Shown here: positions 1 through 8,172 of the stretch, in pieces
Numbering within the stretch: position 1 is the stretch's first letter
How the letters are laid out: each line of letters begins with the position of its first letter
Assembly (NCBI RefSeq): GCF_001953875.1
Contig: NZ_MQUR01000081.1
Location: 1-36,331, forward strand
Direction: 5' to 3'
Source of the DNA: Streptomyces amritsarensis
Lineage (GTDB): Bacteria; Actinomycetota; Actinomycetes; Streptomycetales; Streptomycetaceae
Length of the DNA: 36,331 bases
The notes under the pieces: model-generated
Databases searched by the model: none
What the model was told of the DNA's origin: nothing
What the model saw: only the letters and a program-made list of their open reading frames with translations
Made by a program: the position numbers and the translations under genes

Positions 1-1763
1 CCGGCTTCCTCGCCGCGGGCCCGCCGGCCGCGGCCGCCGACGCCGACCTCGTCCGCAACGGCGGCTTCGAAGCCGGACTCGACGGCTGGAGCTGTTCGGC
101 CGGCAGCGGCACGCCCGTCACCGCCCCCGTCCACGGCGGCGCCTGGGCCCTCCGCGCCACCCCCGCCGGCCAGGACAACGCCCGCTGCTCCCAGACCGTC
201 ACCGTCAAGCCCGACTCCACGTACACGCTCGCCGCCTGGGTGCAGGGCGCGTACGTCTACCTCGGCGCGAGCGGCACCGGCACCACCGACGTGTCGGCAT
301 GGACGCAGAGCCCGGGCGCCTGGAAGCAGCTGACGGCCACCTTCCGCACCGGCCCGTCCACCACCTCGGTGACCGTGTACACCCACGGCTGGTACGGCCA
401 GCCCGCCCACGTCACCGACGACGTCACCCTGGTCGGCCCCGACCCCGGCGGCCCCGGCGGGCCCCAACTCCCGGCCGCCCCCACCGGCCTGACCGCCTCG
501 GCGGCCTCGTCGAGCTCGGTCCTGCTGTCCTGGACGGCGGTGCCCGGCGCCACCTCGTACACCGTCCACCGGGACGGCGCCGCACCCCTGCCGGTCACCA
601 CCGCCCCCACCGCGGTGACCGGCCTCGCCGCCTCCACCACGTACACCTTCCGGGTCAGCGCGGTGAACGCGGCGGGCGAGTCCCCGCGGAGCGCCCCCGT
701 CACCGTGACCACGGGCAGCGGCGGAGGCGGGGGCGGCGGACTCCCCGCCCACGCGCTCGTCGGCTACCTGCACACCAGCTTCGCCAACGGCTCCGGCTAC
801 GTCCGCATGGCAGACGTGCCCGCCTCCTGGGACGTCATCAACCTCGCCTTCGGCGAACCGACCTCGGTGACCTCGGGCGACATCCGCTTCCGCCTCTGCC
901 CGGTGGCGCAATGTCCGAACGTCGAATCGCCGGCCGAGTTCAAGGCGGCCGTGAAGGCGAAACAGGCCGCCGGCAAGAAGGTGCTGATCTCCATCGGCGG
1001 CCAGAACGGCCAGGTCCAGCTCCCGACCACCGCCGCCCGCGACACCTTCGTCTCCTCCGTCGCCCAGATCATCGACGAGTACGGCCTCGACGGCCTCGAC
1101 ATCGACTTCGAGGGCCACTCCCTCTCCCTGGCCGCCGGCGACACCGACTTCCGCAACCCCACCACCCCGGGCATCGTCCACCTGATCTCCGCCGTGAAGG
1201 CACTGAAGGCCCGCTACGGCCCCGGCTTCGTCCTGACCATGGCCCCGGAGACCTTCTTCGTCCAACTGGGCCACCAGTTCTACGGCTCGGGCCCCTGGGG
1301 CGGCCAGGACGCGCGTGCCGGCGCCTACCTCCCGGTCATCCACGCCCTGCGCGACGACCTCACCCTGCTCCACGTGCAGGACTACAACTCCGGCCCGATC
1401 ATGGGCCTCGACAACCAGTACCACTCCATGGGCGGCGCGGACTTCCACATCGCCATGACCGACATGCTGCTCACCGGCTTCCCGGTCGCCGGCGACACCG
1501 CCCGCGTCTTCCCGGCCCTGCGCCCCGACCAGGTCGCGATCGGACTGCCCGCCACCACCCACGCGGGCAACGGCCACACCCCGCCGGCCGAGGTGGCCAA
1601 AGCCCTGAACTGCCTGACGAAGAGCACCGACTGCGGGACCTACCGGACCCACGGCACCTGGCCGGGCCTGCGCGGCCTGATGACCTGGTCGATCAACTGG
1701 GACCGCTTCGGGGGCTGGGAGTTCAGCCGGAACTTCGACGCGTACTACGGCAGGACCGCCTGA
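1..1763 (+). CDS. Secreted GH18 chitinase with N-terminal CBM-like and Fn3 domains (5' truncated by window edge)
   Basis: The reading frame is open from base 3, so the true start lies outside the window; 586 residues are visible. The first residues (GFLAAGPPAAAADADL) look like the end of a signal peptide with an Ala-rich cleavage site, so the enzyme should be secreted. A beta-sandwich carbohydrate-binding-like module follows (LVRNGGFEAGLDGW, about bases 48-440, CBM4/16-like). Next comes a fibronectin type III domain (about 474-714), a Gly-rich linker, and a GH18 barrel from about 745 to the end. The GH18 catalytic motif DGLDIDFE (DxxDxDxE, last Glu the acid) is intact at 1089-1112, and SIGG and the C-terminal MTWSINWD strand are present. 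It should hydrolyse chitin outside the cell. The 3' end overlaps the convergent PAP2 gene by 41 bp. The domain order is typical of Streptomyces chitinases; which chi paralogue it is cannot be told. Confidence 0.93.
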   Translation, partial: GFLAAGPPAAAADADLVRNGGFEAGLDGWSCSAGSGTPVTAPVHGGAWALRATPAGQDNARCSQTVTVKPDSTYTLAAWVQGAYVYLGASGTGTTDVSAWTQSPGAWKQLTATFRTGPSTTSVTVYTHGWYGQPAHVTDDVTLVGPDPGGPGGPQLPAAPTGLTASAASSSSVLLSWTAVPGATSYTVHRDGAAPLPVTTAPTAVTGLAASTTYTFRVSAVNAAGESPRSAPVTVTTGSGGGGGGGLPAHALVGYLHTSFANGSGYVRMADVPASWDVINLAFGEPTSVTSGDIRFRLCPVAQCPNVESPAEFKAAVKAKQAAGKKVLISIGGQNGQVQLPTTAARDTFVSSVAQIIDEYGLDGLDIDFEGHSLSLAAGDTDFRNPTTPGIVHLISAVKALKARYGPGFVLTMAPETFFVQLGHQFYGSGPWGGQDARAGAYLPVIHALRDDLTLLHVQDYNSGPIMGLDNQYHSMGGADFHIAMTDMLLTGFPVAGDTARVFPALRPDQVAIGLPATTHAGNGHTPPAEVAKALNCLTKSTDCGTYRTHGTWPGLRGLMTWSINWDRFGGWEFSRNFDAYYGRTA

Positions 1764-2508
1764 CCGCCAGCAGCAGCGGCGTGCACATCAGCAGGCTGGC
1801 CAGCACGTCAAGCGGCCAGTGGAACCCCCGCAGCACCAGCCCGGCGGCCGTCGCCCCCGTGAGCACCAGGGCGGCGGCCGCCGGCCACACCCGGCCCGCG
1901 TACGGCCGCAGGAGCAGGGCCGCGCCCGCGTACGCCACGAAGGCCGTCGCGGTGTGACCCGAGGGGAAATAGCCGGCGGCCCACGGCTCCAGGGGGCCGG
2001 GACGGGCGGTCCACGCCTTCACCGGGACGACGAGGACCGGCACCAGGGCCATCGCCACCACGGCGGCCGCGGCGCCGCGGCGGTTGCCGCGCCGGACGGC
2101 GTACCCGGCGGCGAGGAGCAGCACCGGCAGGGCGACCGGGACGTTCCCGAGATCGGAGAGGGCTTCGGTGACCGCGTCGGGGACGGCGCGCACGAGCGCG
2201 GCGCTCAGCCGGCCGTCCCAGGACAGCAGCGGGCCCCGCACCAGGACCTGCCAGGTGATCAGGGCGAAGAGGACCGCGCAGAGCGCGGAGACGGCGAGCT
2301 CGCCGAGAAGGGTGGCCGGCCGTCCCGGAACAGGGGGGATGGTTCCGGGACGGCCGCCCGGACCGGGTTGCCGCACGCCCCGGGGGGTTTGGGGCGGTCG
2401 GCCGTCCGATCGGTGAGGAGTGTGCGCGAACGCATGCCCGGTACGGCGCTGGGGAAGCCCGGTACCGGTATCGCCCCCGGTTTCCCGGGAGCGGGCTGTT
2501 TCACTCAT
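1723..2508 (-). CDS. PAP2-family membrane phosphatase with non-canonical motifs
   Basis: This is a 261-residue protein from ATG 2508, which has no clear Shine-Dalgarno sequence. The first ~65 residues are Pro/Gly/Arg-rich and unlike the family, so an internal GTG at 2376 is an alternative start. Hydrophobic segments lie at about residues 68-90, 124-137, 147-163, 187-200, 207-224 and 233-248, giving the six-helix PAP2 layout. Motif 2 (PSGH, 182-185) and the motif 3 His/Asp (HWPLD, H230 and D234) are intact. Motif 1 reads K164 AWTARP then G171-P where R-P is expected, and the motif 3 Arg six residues before H230 is Leu (L224), with an Arg at 227 instead. The family removes phosphate from lipid phosphates such as undecaprenyl-PP or phosphatidate. 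Substrate is unknown here. The gene stands alone, convergent with the chitinase. Confidence 0.85.
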   Translation of the reverse strand: MSETARSRETGGDTGTGLPQRRTGHAFAHTPHRSDGRPPQTPRGVRQPGPGGRPGTIPPVPGRPATLLGELAVSALCAVLFALITWQVLVRGPLLSWDGRLSAALVRAVPDAVTEALSDLGNVPVALPVLLLAAGYAVRRGNRRGAAAAVVAMALVPVLVVPVKAWTARPGPLEPWAAGYFPSGHTATAFVAYAGAALLLRPYAGRVWPAAAALVLTGATAAGLVLRGFHWPLDVLASLLMCTPLLLAVRRSCRSTRRSSG

Positions 2509-2629
2509 CTGCAGAAACCGTACGGCAGCGAAAGGGGGACCGACAGCAGGAACGCGCTCCCGCCATCGGCCCCCCACAGCTTCTTCACAGCGCCCGCCCG
2601 TTACCGCCGGTACACGGGGCGTGTGCTGC

Positions 2630-2654
2630 GCTCGCACGTTCTAGACGTTCGAGC
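2630..2654 (-). terminator. 25-bp dyad between gabT stop and PAP2 start
   Basis: The arms GCTCG/CGAGC (2630-2634, 2650-2654) and ACGT/ACGT (2636-2639, 2646-2649) pair around a CTAG-containing centre, with one mismatch between them. It lies 23 bp downstream of the gabT stop and about 120 bp upstream of the PAP2 start on the same strand. It could end gabT transcription or be an operator for the PAP2 gene. There is no T-tract. Confidence 0.4.
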
Positions 2655-2676
2655 AGGCGGTCGTACCGACCAGGGC

Positions 2677-4023
2677 TCAGATGTCCGTGCCGATGGCCGC
2701 GAACGCGGCCTCGATCAGGTCCAGGCCCTCGTTCAGCAGGTGCTCGCCGATGACGATCGGCGGGAGGAAGCGGAGCACGTTGCCGTAGGTGCCGCAGGTG
2801 AGGACGAGCAGGCCCTCGGCGTGGCAGGCCTTGGCGAGCGCGCCGGCCGCCTCCGGGAAGGGGGTCTTGGAGACCGGGTCCTTGACCAGCTCGATCGCGA
2901 TCATGGCGCCGCGGCCGCGGATGTCTCCGATGATCTCGTACTTCTCCTGCATGGCCGACAGGCGGGCCTTCATGATGGACTCGATCTTCTTCGCCTTGGC
3001 GTTGAGGTCGAGCTCCTTCATGGTCTCGATGGAACCGAGCGCACCGGCGCACGCCACCGGGTTGCCGCCGTACGTGCCGCCCAGGCCGCCCGCGTGGGCG
3101 GCGTCCATGATCTCGGCGCGGCCGGTCACGGCGGCGAGCGGCAGACCGCCCGCGATGCCCTTGGCGGTGGTGATCAGGTCCGGGACGATGCCCTCGTCCT
3201 CGCACGCGAACCACTGGCCGGTGCGGCAGAAGCCGGACTGGATCTCGTCGGCGACGAAGACGATGCCGTTCTCGTTGGCGAACTTCACGATCGCCGGGAG
3301 GAAGCCCTTGGCCGGCTCGATGAAGCCGCCCTCGCCGAGGACCGGCTCGATGATGATCGCGGCGACGTTCTCGGCGCCGATCTGCTTGGTGATCTGGTCG
3401 ATCGCCTGGGCGGCGGCCTCGGGGCCGCAGTTCTCGGCACCGGTGGGCCAGCGGTAGCCGTAGGCGACCGGGACGCGGTAGACCTCGGGGGCGAACGGAC
3501 CGAAGCCGTGCTTGTACGGCATGTTCTTCGCGGTCAGCGCCATGGTGAGGTTCGTACGGCCGTGGTAGCCGTGGTCGAAGACGACGACGGCCTGGCGCTT
3601 GGTGTACGAACGGGCGATCTTGACGGCGTTCTCGACGGCCTCGGCGCCGGAGTTGAACAGGGCCGACTTCTTGGCGTGGTCGCCCGGGGTCAGCTCGGCG
3701 AGGGCCTCGCAGACCTCGACGTAGCCCTCGTACGGAGTGACCATGAAACAGGTGTGGGTGAAGTCGGCGAGCTGCGCGGAGGCGCGCCGCACGACGGCCT
3801 CGGCGGAGGCGCCGACCGAGGTCACGGCGATGCCGGAGCCGAAGTCGATCAGCTGGTTGCCGTCGACGTCCTCGATGATGCCGCCACCCGCGCGGGCCGT
3901 GAAGACGGGCAGCACGGAGCCCACGCCACCGGCCACGGTCTGCAGGCGGCGGGCCTGCAGCTCCTGCGACTTGGGGCCGGGGATCGCGGTGACGATCTTG
4001 CGCTCCTGCGGGACAGCAGTCAT
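2677..4023 (-). CDS. gabT: 4-aminobutyrate (GABA) aminotransferase
   Basis: This 448-residue class III PLP aminotransferase has the usual length for GabT. Visible motifs are NSGAEAVENAVKIAR (124-138, cofactor phosphate binding), FVADEIQSGFCRTG (256-269, with D259 contacting the pyridine nitrogen) and TTAKGIAGG with the Schiff-base lysine K288. It transfers the amino group of GABA to 2-oxoglutarate, giving succinate semialdehyde and glutamate in the cytoplasm. The start ATG at 4023 has an AGGAG ribosome-binding site about 7 nt upstream. It is transcribed alone, divergent from the ATPase-pucR-aldehyde dehydrogenase genes; the aldehyde dehydrogenase is a candidate for the next catabolic step. 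A plausible promoter and direct-repeat operator lie just upstream. Other omega-amino acids are possible substrates. Confidence 0.94.
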   Translation of the reverse strand: MTAVPQERKIVTAIPGPKSQELQARRLQTVAGGVGSVLPVFTARAGGGIIEDVDGNQLIDFGSGIAVTSVGASAEAVVRRASAQLADFTHTCFMVTPYEGYVEVCEALAELTPGDHAKKSALFNSGAEAVENAVKIARSYTKRQAVVVFDHGYHGRTNLTMALTAKNMPYKHGFGPFAPEVYRVPVAYGYRWPTGAENCGPEAAAQAIDQITKQIGAENVAAIIIEPVLGEGGFIEPAKGFLPAIVKFANENGIVFVADEIQSGFCRTGQWFACEDEGIVPDLITTAKGIAGGLPLAAVTGRAEIMDAAHAGGLGGTYGGNPVACAGALGSIETMKELDLNAKAKKIESIMKARLSAMQEKYEIIGDIRGRGAMIAIELVKDPVSKTPFPEAAGALAKACHAEGLLVLTCGTYGNVLRFLPPIVIGEHLLNEGLDLIEAAFAAIGTDI

Positions 4024-4058
4024 AGAGGGCTCCTGGGGGGTGTTTTCGGACGCACTTG

Positions 4059-4139
4059 TGTCTTTGTCCGCAGGCTAGGCCCGGGAGCGGCGGTCCTGCA
4101 TGCTCCGTTCGGTAGTGATCTCAGCGTGTCCTTGTCCGC
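4059..4139. promoter_or_regulatory. Near-perfect 13-bp direct repeats in the gabT/ATPase divergent region
   Basis: TGTCTTTGTCCGC at 4059-4071 and TGTCCTTGTCCGC at 4127-4139 match at 12 of 13 positions, 68 bp apart. The first abuts the predicted gabT -10 box and covers its likely start point; the second lies about 50 bp further upstream. This arrangement suits a regulator bound at two sites. The 7-mer GACAAAG, which is the reverse complement of the core of the first copy, recurs at 8052-8058 between pucR and the aldehyde dehydrogenase. Function is inferred. Confidence 0.4.
4072..4077 (-). promoter_or_regulatory. Candidate -10 box for gabT
   Basis: On the minus strand the hexamer reads TAGCCT (TAnnnT), about 50 nt upstream of the gabT ATG. 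No good -35 TTGAC box lies 17-18 nt further upstream, so the call rests on the -10 only. Confidence 0.3.
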
Positions 4140-4187
4140 GACGGCCATAGAGCTCCGTCATTCGCCCCCCCGCCCGCCGCCGACCAC

Positions 4188-4193
4188 TACATT
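4188..4193 (+). promoter_or_regulatory. Candidate -10 box for the ATPase-pucR genes
   Basis: TACATT fits TAnnnT, 43 nt upstream of the ATPase ATG at 4237. The preceding sequence is C-rich with no convincing -35. The 213-base divergent region 4024-4236 otherwise holds the gabT promoter and the 13-bp repeats. Confidence 0.3.
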
Positions 4194-4236
4194 GAGCGAC
4201 GCAGCAGCGCAGGAACGGTCAGGGGGCAGGGGTTTC

Positions 4237-6324
4237 ATGGACACCGACGGCACGCGCGAGACGCGCCCGACCCGCGCCGGGCACATCCCGAGACCCGCCG
4301 CCCCGCCCAAGCCGTCCCACGCGCCGACGGCCGGGCCGACGCTCGCGGAGTGGCTTCGGGTTCCGCGCTCCTCGGACGGACCGGGCGTATGGACGTACGG
4401 GCACGTGCCGCGGGCCGCCGAGGAGCCCGAGGTGACCCCCCTCCGCCAACTCGTCAGCGGGGCTCTGATCGCCCTGCTGGCAGGGCTGTTGCTGTGGTCC
4501 CTGCTGTGGAACGGCTACCTCGGCGGCTTCTGGCTCTGGCCCCTCTACATGTTCACGCCCGACTCCTGGGCGGGAACCGTGCCGGCGGTCGTGGCCTCCT
4601 ACACCTGGTACGCCATCGTCGCCACCATCCTGATCGTCGGCTTCGGACGCCTCGGCCGGTGGCCCGAACTGCTGCGCCGGCTGCTCAGCAGCCGGGCCGT
4701 GCAGCCCCTGCACCCCGCCGAATCCGCCCCCCAGGCCGGCGGTGACGACGATCCCGTGCGGTGGCCGCAGTTGCGGGGGGCCGGGCTTTCGGAGGCGGCC
4801 GACCGGCTCGAAGGGGAGGCCGGGAGTGGGCGGATGAACGACGTCGACTACGCCCGGATCCGGCGGGCGTGGGACTCCGTCCGCGTCGACCCCTCCCGCA
4901 TGCGGGCCTTCGCCGACTCCGTCCGCGACAAGGGCGCCGCGGCTTGCGTGCACCCCTCGGGCGACCGCGACCTGCCCGTGCGGGCCGCCCGGCACGATCT
5001 GCTGGCCCGGCAGGTGCTGCTCGGCACCGTCGAGGACGGCGTCCGCAACCCCTACGCCCGCCGCGGCACCTCCCTCGCGCTCGACCCCGACGTGCTCGGC
5101 ACCTCCCTGCTCGCCGTCGGCCCGTCCGGGGCCGGCAAGACCCAGCGCCTGGTGCGGCCCGTCGTGGAGTCCCTCGCCCTCCAGGCGCTCGCCGGCCAGG
5201 CCGCCGTCGTCGCCGTCGGCGCGGCCGGCGCCCAGCTCGGGCCGGACGCCGCCTACGACGTCGTCGTCCGCATCGGCGACCCCGCCTCCGTCTACGACCT
5301 CGACCTCTACGGCGGGGCCACCGACCCCGACGAGGCCGCGACCCTGCTCGCCGAGGCCTTCGTCGGAGACGTCCCCGGCGTCGACGTCCGCCGGGCGGCC
5401 ACCGCGCTCGCCCAGCTCCTCGGGCCGTTCCGGACGGCGTACGGCCGCTTCCCCGCCGTGCCCGAGCTGCGCGAGCTGCTCGACCAGGTCCCGGCCGCCT
5501 TCGACGCCCTGCGCCGCGAGCTCGCCGCCGACGGTCCCGCACACCACGCGATGCTGCGCGAGCTCGACGCCCGCACCCGCCAGCACGGGGCGCACGGCGA
5601 CCCCGGCCCGGCCCTCGCCGACCGGGTCGCCCTGCTGGACCGGCCCGCGTTCGCCGGCTTCTTCGACACCACCGGCCAGGGCCGGCCGTTCTCGCTGCGC
5701 GCCCTGGAGCACCCGATCCGGGTCCGCGTCGACCTCCCCGAGCGGGGGCACGCCGACGCCTCCCGGATGCTGGCCAGGCTGCTGCTCGCCCAGTTCAACG
5801 CCGCCGCGGCCGCCCGCGCCGACCGCTCCCTCTTCGCCTTCCTGGCCTTCGACGACGCCTCGCACACCCTCACCCCCGAGACCGTGCGCGGCGTCCAGCG
5901 GCTGCGGTCGGCGCACGCGGGTGTCCTGCTCACCCTGCGCTCGCTGGACGACGTACCGGAGGCGCTGCGCACGCCCCTGCTCGGGGCGGTCGGCTGCCGG
6001 ATGGCCTTCTCCGGTGTCACCACCTGGGACGGCAAGCGCTTCGCCGAGGCCTGGGGCACCGAGTGGGTGGAGACGCGCGACGTCACCCACCGCACCGTCT
6101 TCGCCGACCAGCCGCTCACCCGACTGATGCACTCCTTCCGCAAGCTCGTCACCGGCAAGGCGGTCACCACGGACGCGGTGACCGTCCGGCAGGTGGAACG
6201 GGAGCGCTGGTCCGCCTCGGACCTGGCGCACGCCGTGCCGCCGGGGCACGCGGTGCTCTCGCTCACCTCCGTGAAGGGGGAGCGCGCGGCACCGCTGCTG
6301 GTCCGGCTGGCCGGAACGGCCTGA
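4237..6324 (+). CDS. Membrane-anchored TraD/VirD4-like ATPase, function unknown
   Basis: This is a 695-residue protein. ATG 4237 is preceded by a G-rich ribosome-binding site (AGGGGGCAGGGG). The N-terminus (1-65) is Pro-rich and presumably cytoplasmic. Two hydrophobic stretches follow, at about 72-107 (probably a hairpin or one long helix) and 115-137. The rest is a cytoplasmic P-loop ATPase with Walker A GPSGAGKT (295-302) and Walker B FAFLAFDD (533-540). The order (membrane anchor, then an ATPase with a long helical insertion) resembles type IV coupling proteins of the TraD/VirD4/TraM class. No relaxase, mating-pair gene or integrase is present here, so a conjugative role is not supported. 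pucR follows 124 bp downstream on the same strand. I do not know a defined function for this protein. Confidence 0.8.
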   Translation: MDTDGTRETRPTRAGHIPRPAAPPKPSHAPTAGPTLAEWLRVPRSSDGPGVWTYGHVPRAAEEPEVTPLRQLVSGALIALLAGLLLWSLLWNGYLGGFWLWPLYMFTPDSWAGTVPAVVASYTWYAIVATILIVGFGRLGRWPELLRRLLSSRAVQPLHPAESAPQAGGDDDPVRWPQLRGAGLSEAADRLEGEAGSGRMNDVDYARIRRAWDSVRVDPSRMRAFADSVRDKGAAACVHPSGDRDLPVRAARHDLLARQVLLGTVEDGVRNPYARRGTSLALDPDVLGTSLLAVGPSGAGKTQRLVRPVVESLALQALAGQAAVVAVGAAGAQLGPDAAYDVVVRIGDPASVYDLDLYGGATDPDEAATLLAEAFVGDVPGVDVRRAATALAQLLGPFRTAYGRFPAVPELRELLDQVPAAFDALRRELAADGPAHHAMLRELDARTRQHGAHGDPGPALADRVALLDRPAFAGFFDTTGQGRPFSLRALEHPIRVRVDLPERGHADASRMLARLLLAQFNAAAAARADRSLFAFLAFDDASHTLTPETVRGVQRLRSAHAGVLLTLRSLDDVPEALRTPLLGAVGCRMAFSGVTTWDGKRFAEAWGTEWVETRDVTHRTVFADQPLTRLMHSFRKLVTGKAVTTDAVTVRQVERERWSASDLAHAVPPGHAVLSLTSVKGERAAPLLVRLAGTA

Positions 6325-6364
6325 CCCGCGCCTCGACCCGTACGAGGTGGCAGAATCGAGGGGA

Positions 6365-6378
6365 GTCGTTCGTACGAC
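6365..6378. promoter_or_regulatory. Small dyad in pucR leader
   Basis: GTCGT-TCGT-ACGAC is a perfect 5-bp inverted repeat with a 4-base spacer, 71 nt upstream of the pucR ATG. It is a possible autoregulatory operator, but short enough to be chance. Confidence 0.22.
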
Positions 6379-6448
6379 ACGGCGAAAAAGCGTCGACGGC
6401 TCCGCCTCCCCGCCGTCCCCTCCCGCTTTCGAAGGCTCCTGGTAACCG

Positions 6449-8029
6449 ATGCCGCTGACCCTCGCCTCCCTCGTCCAGCACTCGGCGCTCAAGCTCAGCG
6501 TCCGCGCGGGGGAGGGCCGGCTGGACACCCCAGTGCGCTGGGCCCACGTCAGCGAGCTCGCCGACCCCGTCCCCTACATGGAGGGCGGCGAACTGCTCCT
6601 GATCACCGCGATGAAGCTGGACGCCGACGACCCGCAGGAGATGCGGGCCTACGTACGCCGCCTCGCCGCGGCCGGAGTGGTCGGCATCGGCTTCGCGATC
6701 GGCGTCAACTACGAGGCGGTCCCCGACGCGCTCGTGGAGGCGGCGCGCGCCGAGGACATGCCGCTGCTGGAGGTGCCGCGCCGGACGCCCTTCCTCGCCA
6801 TCAGCAAGGCCGTCTCCGCGGCCCTCGCCGCGGACCAGTACCGGGCCGTCACCGCCGGTTTCGAGGCGCAGCGGGAGCTGACCCGTGCCGCGCTCTCCGC
6901 CGACGGCCCCGCCGAGCTCCTCGCGAAGCTCGCGGCGCACGTGCACGGCTGGGCGGCGCTCTACGACACCTCGGGCGCGGTCGTGGCGGCCGCCCCCGAC
7001 TGGGCCGCGCGCCGCGCCGCCCGGCTCACCCCCGACGTGGAGCGGCTGCGGGAGCGGCCCGCGCCGGCGAGCGCCGTGGTCGGAGGCTCCGAGGACCGCG
7101 TCGAGCTCCAGTCCCTGGGCACCGGCCGGCGGGCGCGCGGGGCGCTCGCGGTCGGCACCGGCGCCCCGCTGGGCACCGCCGAGCGGTACGCCGTCCACTC
7201 CGCGGTCGCGCTGCTGACGCTGACCACCGAGCGGTCGCGGTCGCTGCACGACGCCGAGTCCCGGCTGGGGGCGGCCGTACTGCGGATGCTGCTGGCGGAC
7301 GAGCCCGACCACGCCCGTGCCGTGGCCGGCGACCTGTACGGGTCCCTGCTGGACGCGCCGTTCCGGCTGGTCGTGGCCGAGCCGGCGCTGGCGGGGACGG
7401 CGCAGCCGGAGGGCCTGGCCCTGCTGAGCGACGCGGTGGAGTCCGCGGCCGCCCGCACCGGGGAGGCGCTGCTCGTGGTCCCGGAGCCCGGGCGGCTCGT
7501 GGTGCTCGCGTCCGACGCAGGCGCGGCCGTCCAGGCGTGCACCGCTCACGCGGAGGCCCTGGAGGCCCGGCGCGGCCGGGACGCGGCCGGCCCGGAGCCC
7601 GACGAACTGGTGATCGGGCTGTCCGCCCCCGCCGGGCCGGGCGGTGTCGCGGCGGCCCTGAAACAGGCCGACCAGGCCCTCGCCGTGGCCCGTCGGCGCG
7701 GGCGCCCGATGGTGGAGCACGAGGAGATGGCGGCGGGCTCGGTCCTGCCGCTGCTGGCCGACGACGCGGTGCGGGCCTTCGCGGACGGCACCCTGCGCGC
7801 GCTGCGCGAGCACGACGCGACGGGACGCGGGGACCTGGTGGCCTCGCTCCAGGCCTGGCTCTCCCGCCACGGCCAGTGGGACGCCGCCGCCGCCGACCTC
7901 GGCGTGCACCGCCACACCCTGCGCTACCGGATGAAGCGGGTCGAGGAGATCCTCGGCCGCTCCCTGGAGGACCCGGACGTCCGCATGGAGCTGTGGCTCG
8001 CCCTCAAAGCCACCTCCACTCCCGGCTAG
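6449..8029 (+). CDS. PucR/CdaR-family transcriptional regulator
   Basis: The protein has 526 residues. The N-terminal PucR domain (about 1-125) starts PLTLASLVQHSALKLSVRAG and includes the EGGELLLITAM strand, which is typical of the purine catabolism regulator family. A middle region (about 180-410) corresponds to the GAF/GGDEF-like part of CdaR regulators. The C-terminal HTH_30 domain is clear around residues 470-525, with recognition-helix sequence DLGVHRHTLRYRMKRVEEI. Such proteins usually activate catabolic genes in response to a small ligand. Its position between the ATPase and an aldehyde dehydrogenase, divergent from gabT, suggests that it controls GABA or amine degradation. This is inferred from context, not from ligand-binding residues. 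ATG 6449 has only a weak upstream AGG. Confidence 0.9.
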   Translation: MPLTLASLVQHSALKLSVRAGEGRLDTPVRWAHVSELADPVPYMEGGELLLITAMKLDADDPQEMRAYVRRLAAAGVVGIGFAIGVNYEAVPDALVEAARAEDMPLLEVPRRTPFLAISKAVSAALAADQYRAVTAGFEAQRELTRAALSADGPAELLAKLAAHVHGWAALYDTSGAVVAAAPDWAARRAARLTPDVERLRERPAPASAVVGGSEDRVELQSLGTGRRARGALAVGTGAPLGTAERYAVHSAVALLTLTTERSRSLHDAESRLGAAVLRMLLADEPDHARAVAGDLYGSLLDAPFRLVVAEPALAGTAQPEGLALLSDAVESAAARTGEALLVVPEPGRLVVLASDAGAAVQACTAHAEALEARRGRDAAGPEPDELVIGLSAPAGPGGVAAALKQADQALAVARRRGRPMVEHEEMAAGSVLPLLADDAVRAFADGTLRALREHDATGRGDLVASLQAWLSRHGQWDAAAADLGVHRHTLRYRMKRVEEILGRSLEDPDVRMELWLALKATSTPG

Positions 8030-8172
8030 GGCGTGTTCCGCGGGCGACAGTGACAAAGCGGCGCGACTTCGACGGCGGGTACTACACCCCGGATAAACGC
8101 CGAATCCCCCGCGGAGTCCTACGGTGGAGGGGTCAGGACCCACCGCACACTTCTCGAAGGGCCGGGATTCGC

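Noticed and set aside
1819..4236. Upstream extension of the ATPase frame to 1501 codons
   Set aside because: The extension is antisense to the PAP2 and gabT genes and has no domain features; the ribosome-binding site and N-terminus support ATG 4237.
4237..8029. Integrative conjugative element remnant
   Set aside because: No integrase, relaxase, excisionase, tRNA target or attachment repeats; composition is the same as the neighbours.
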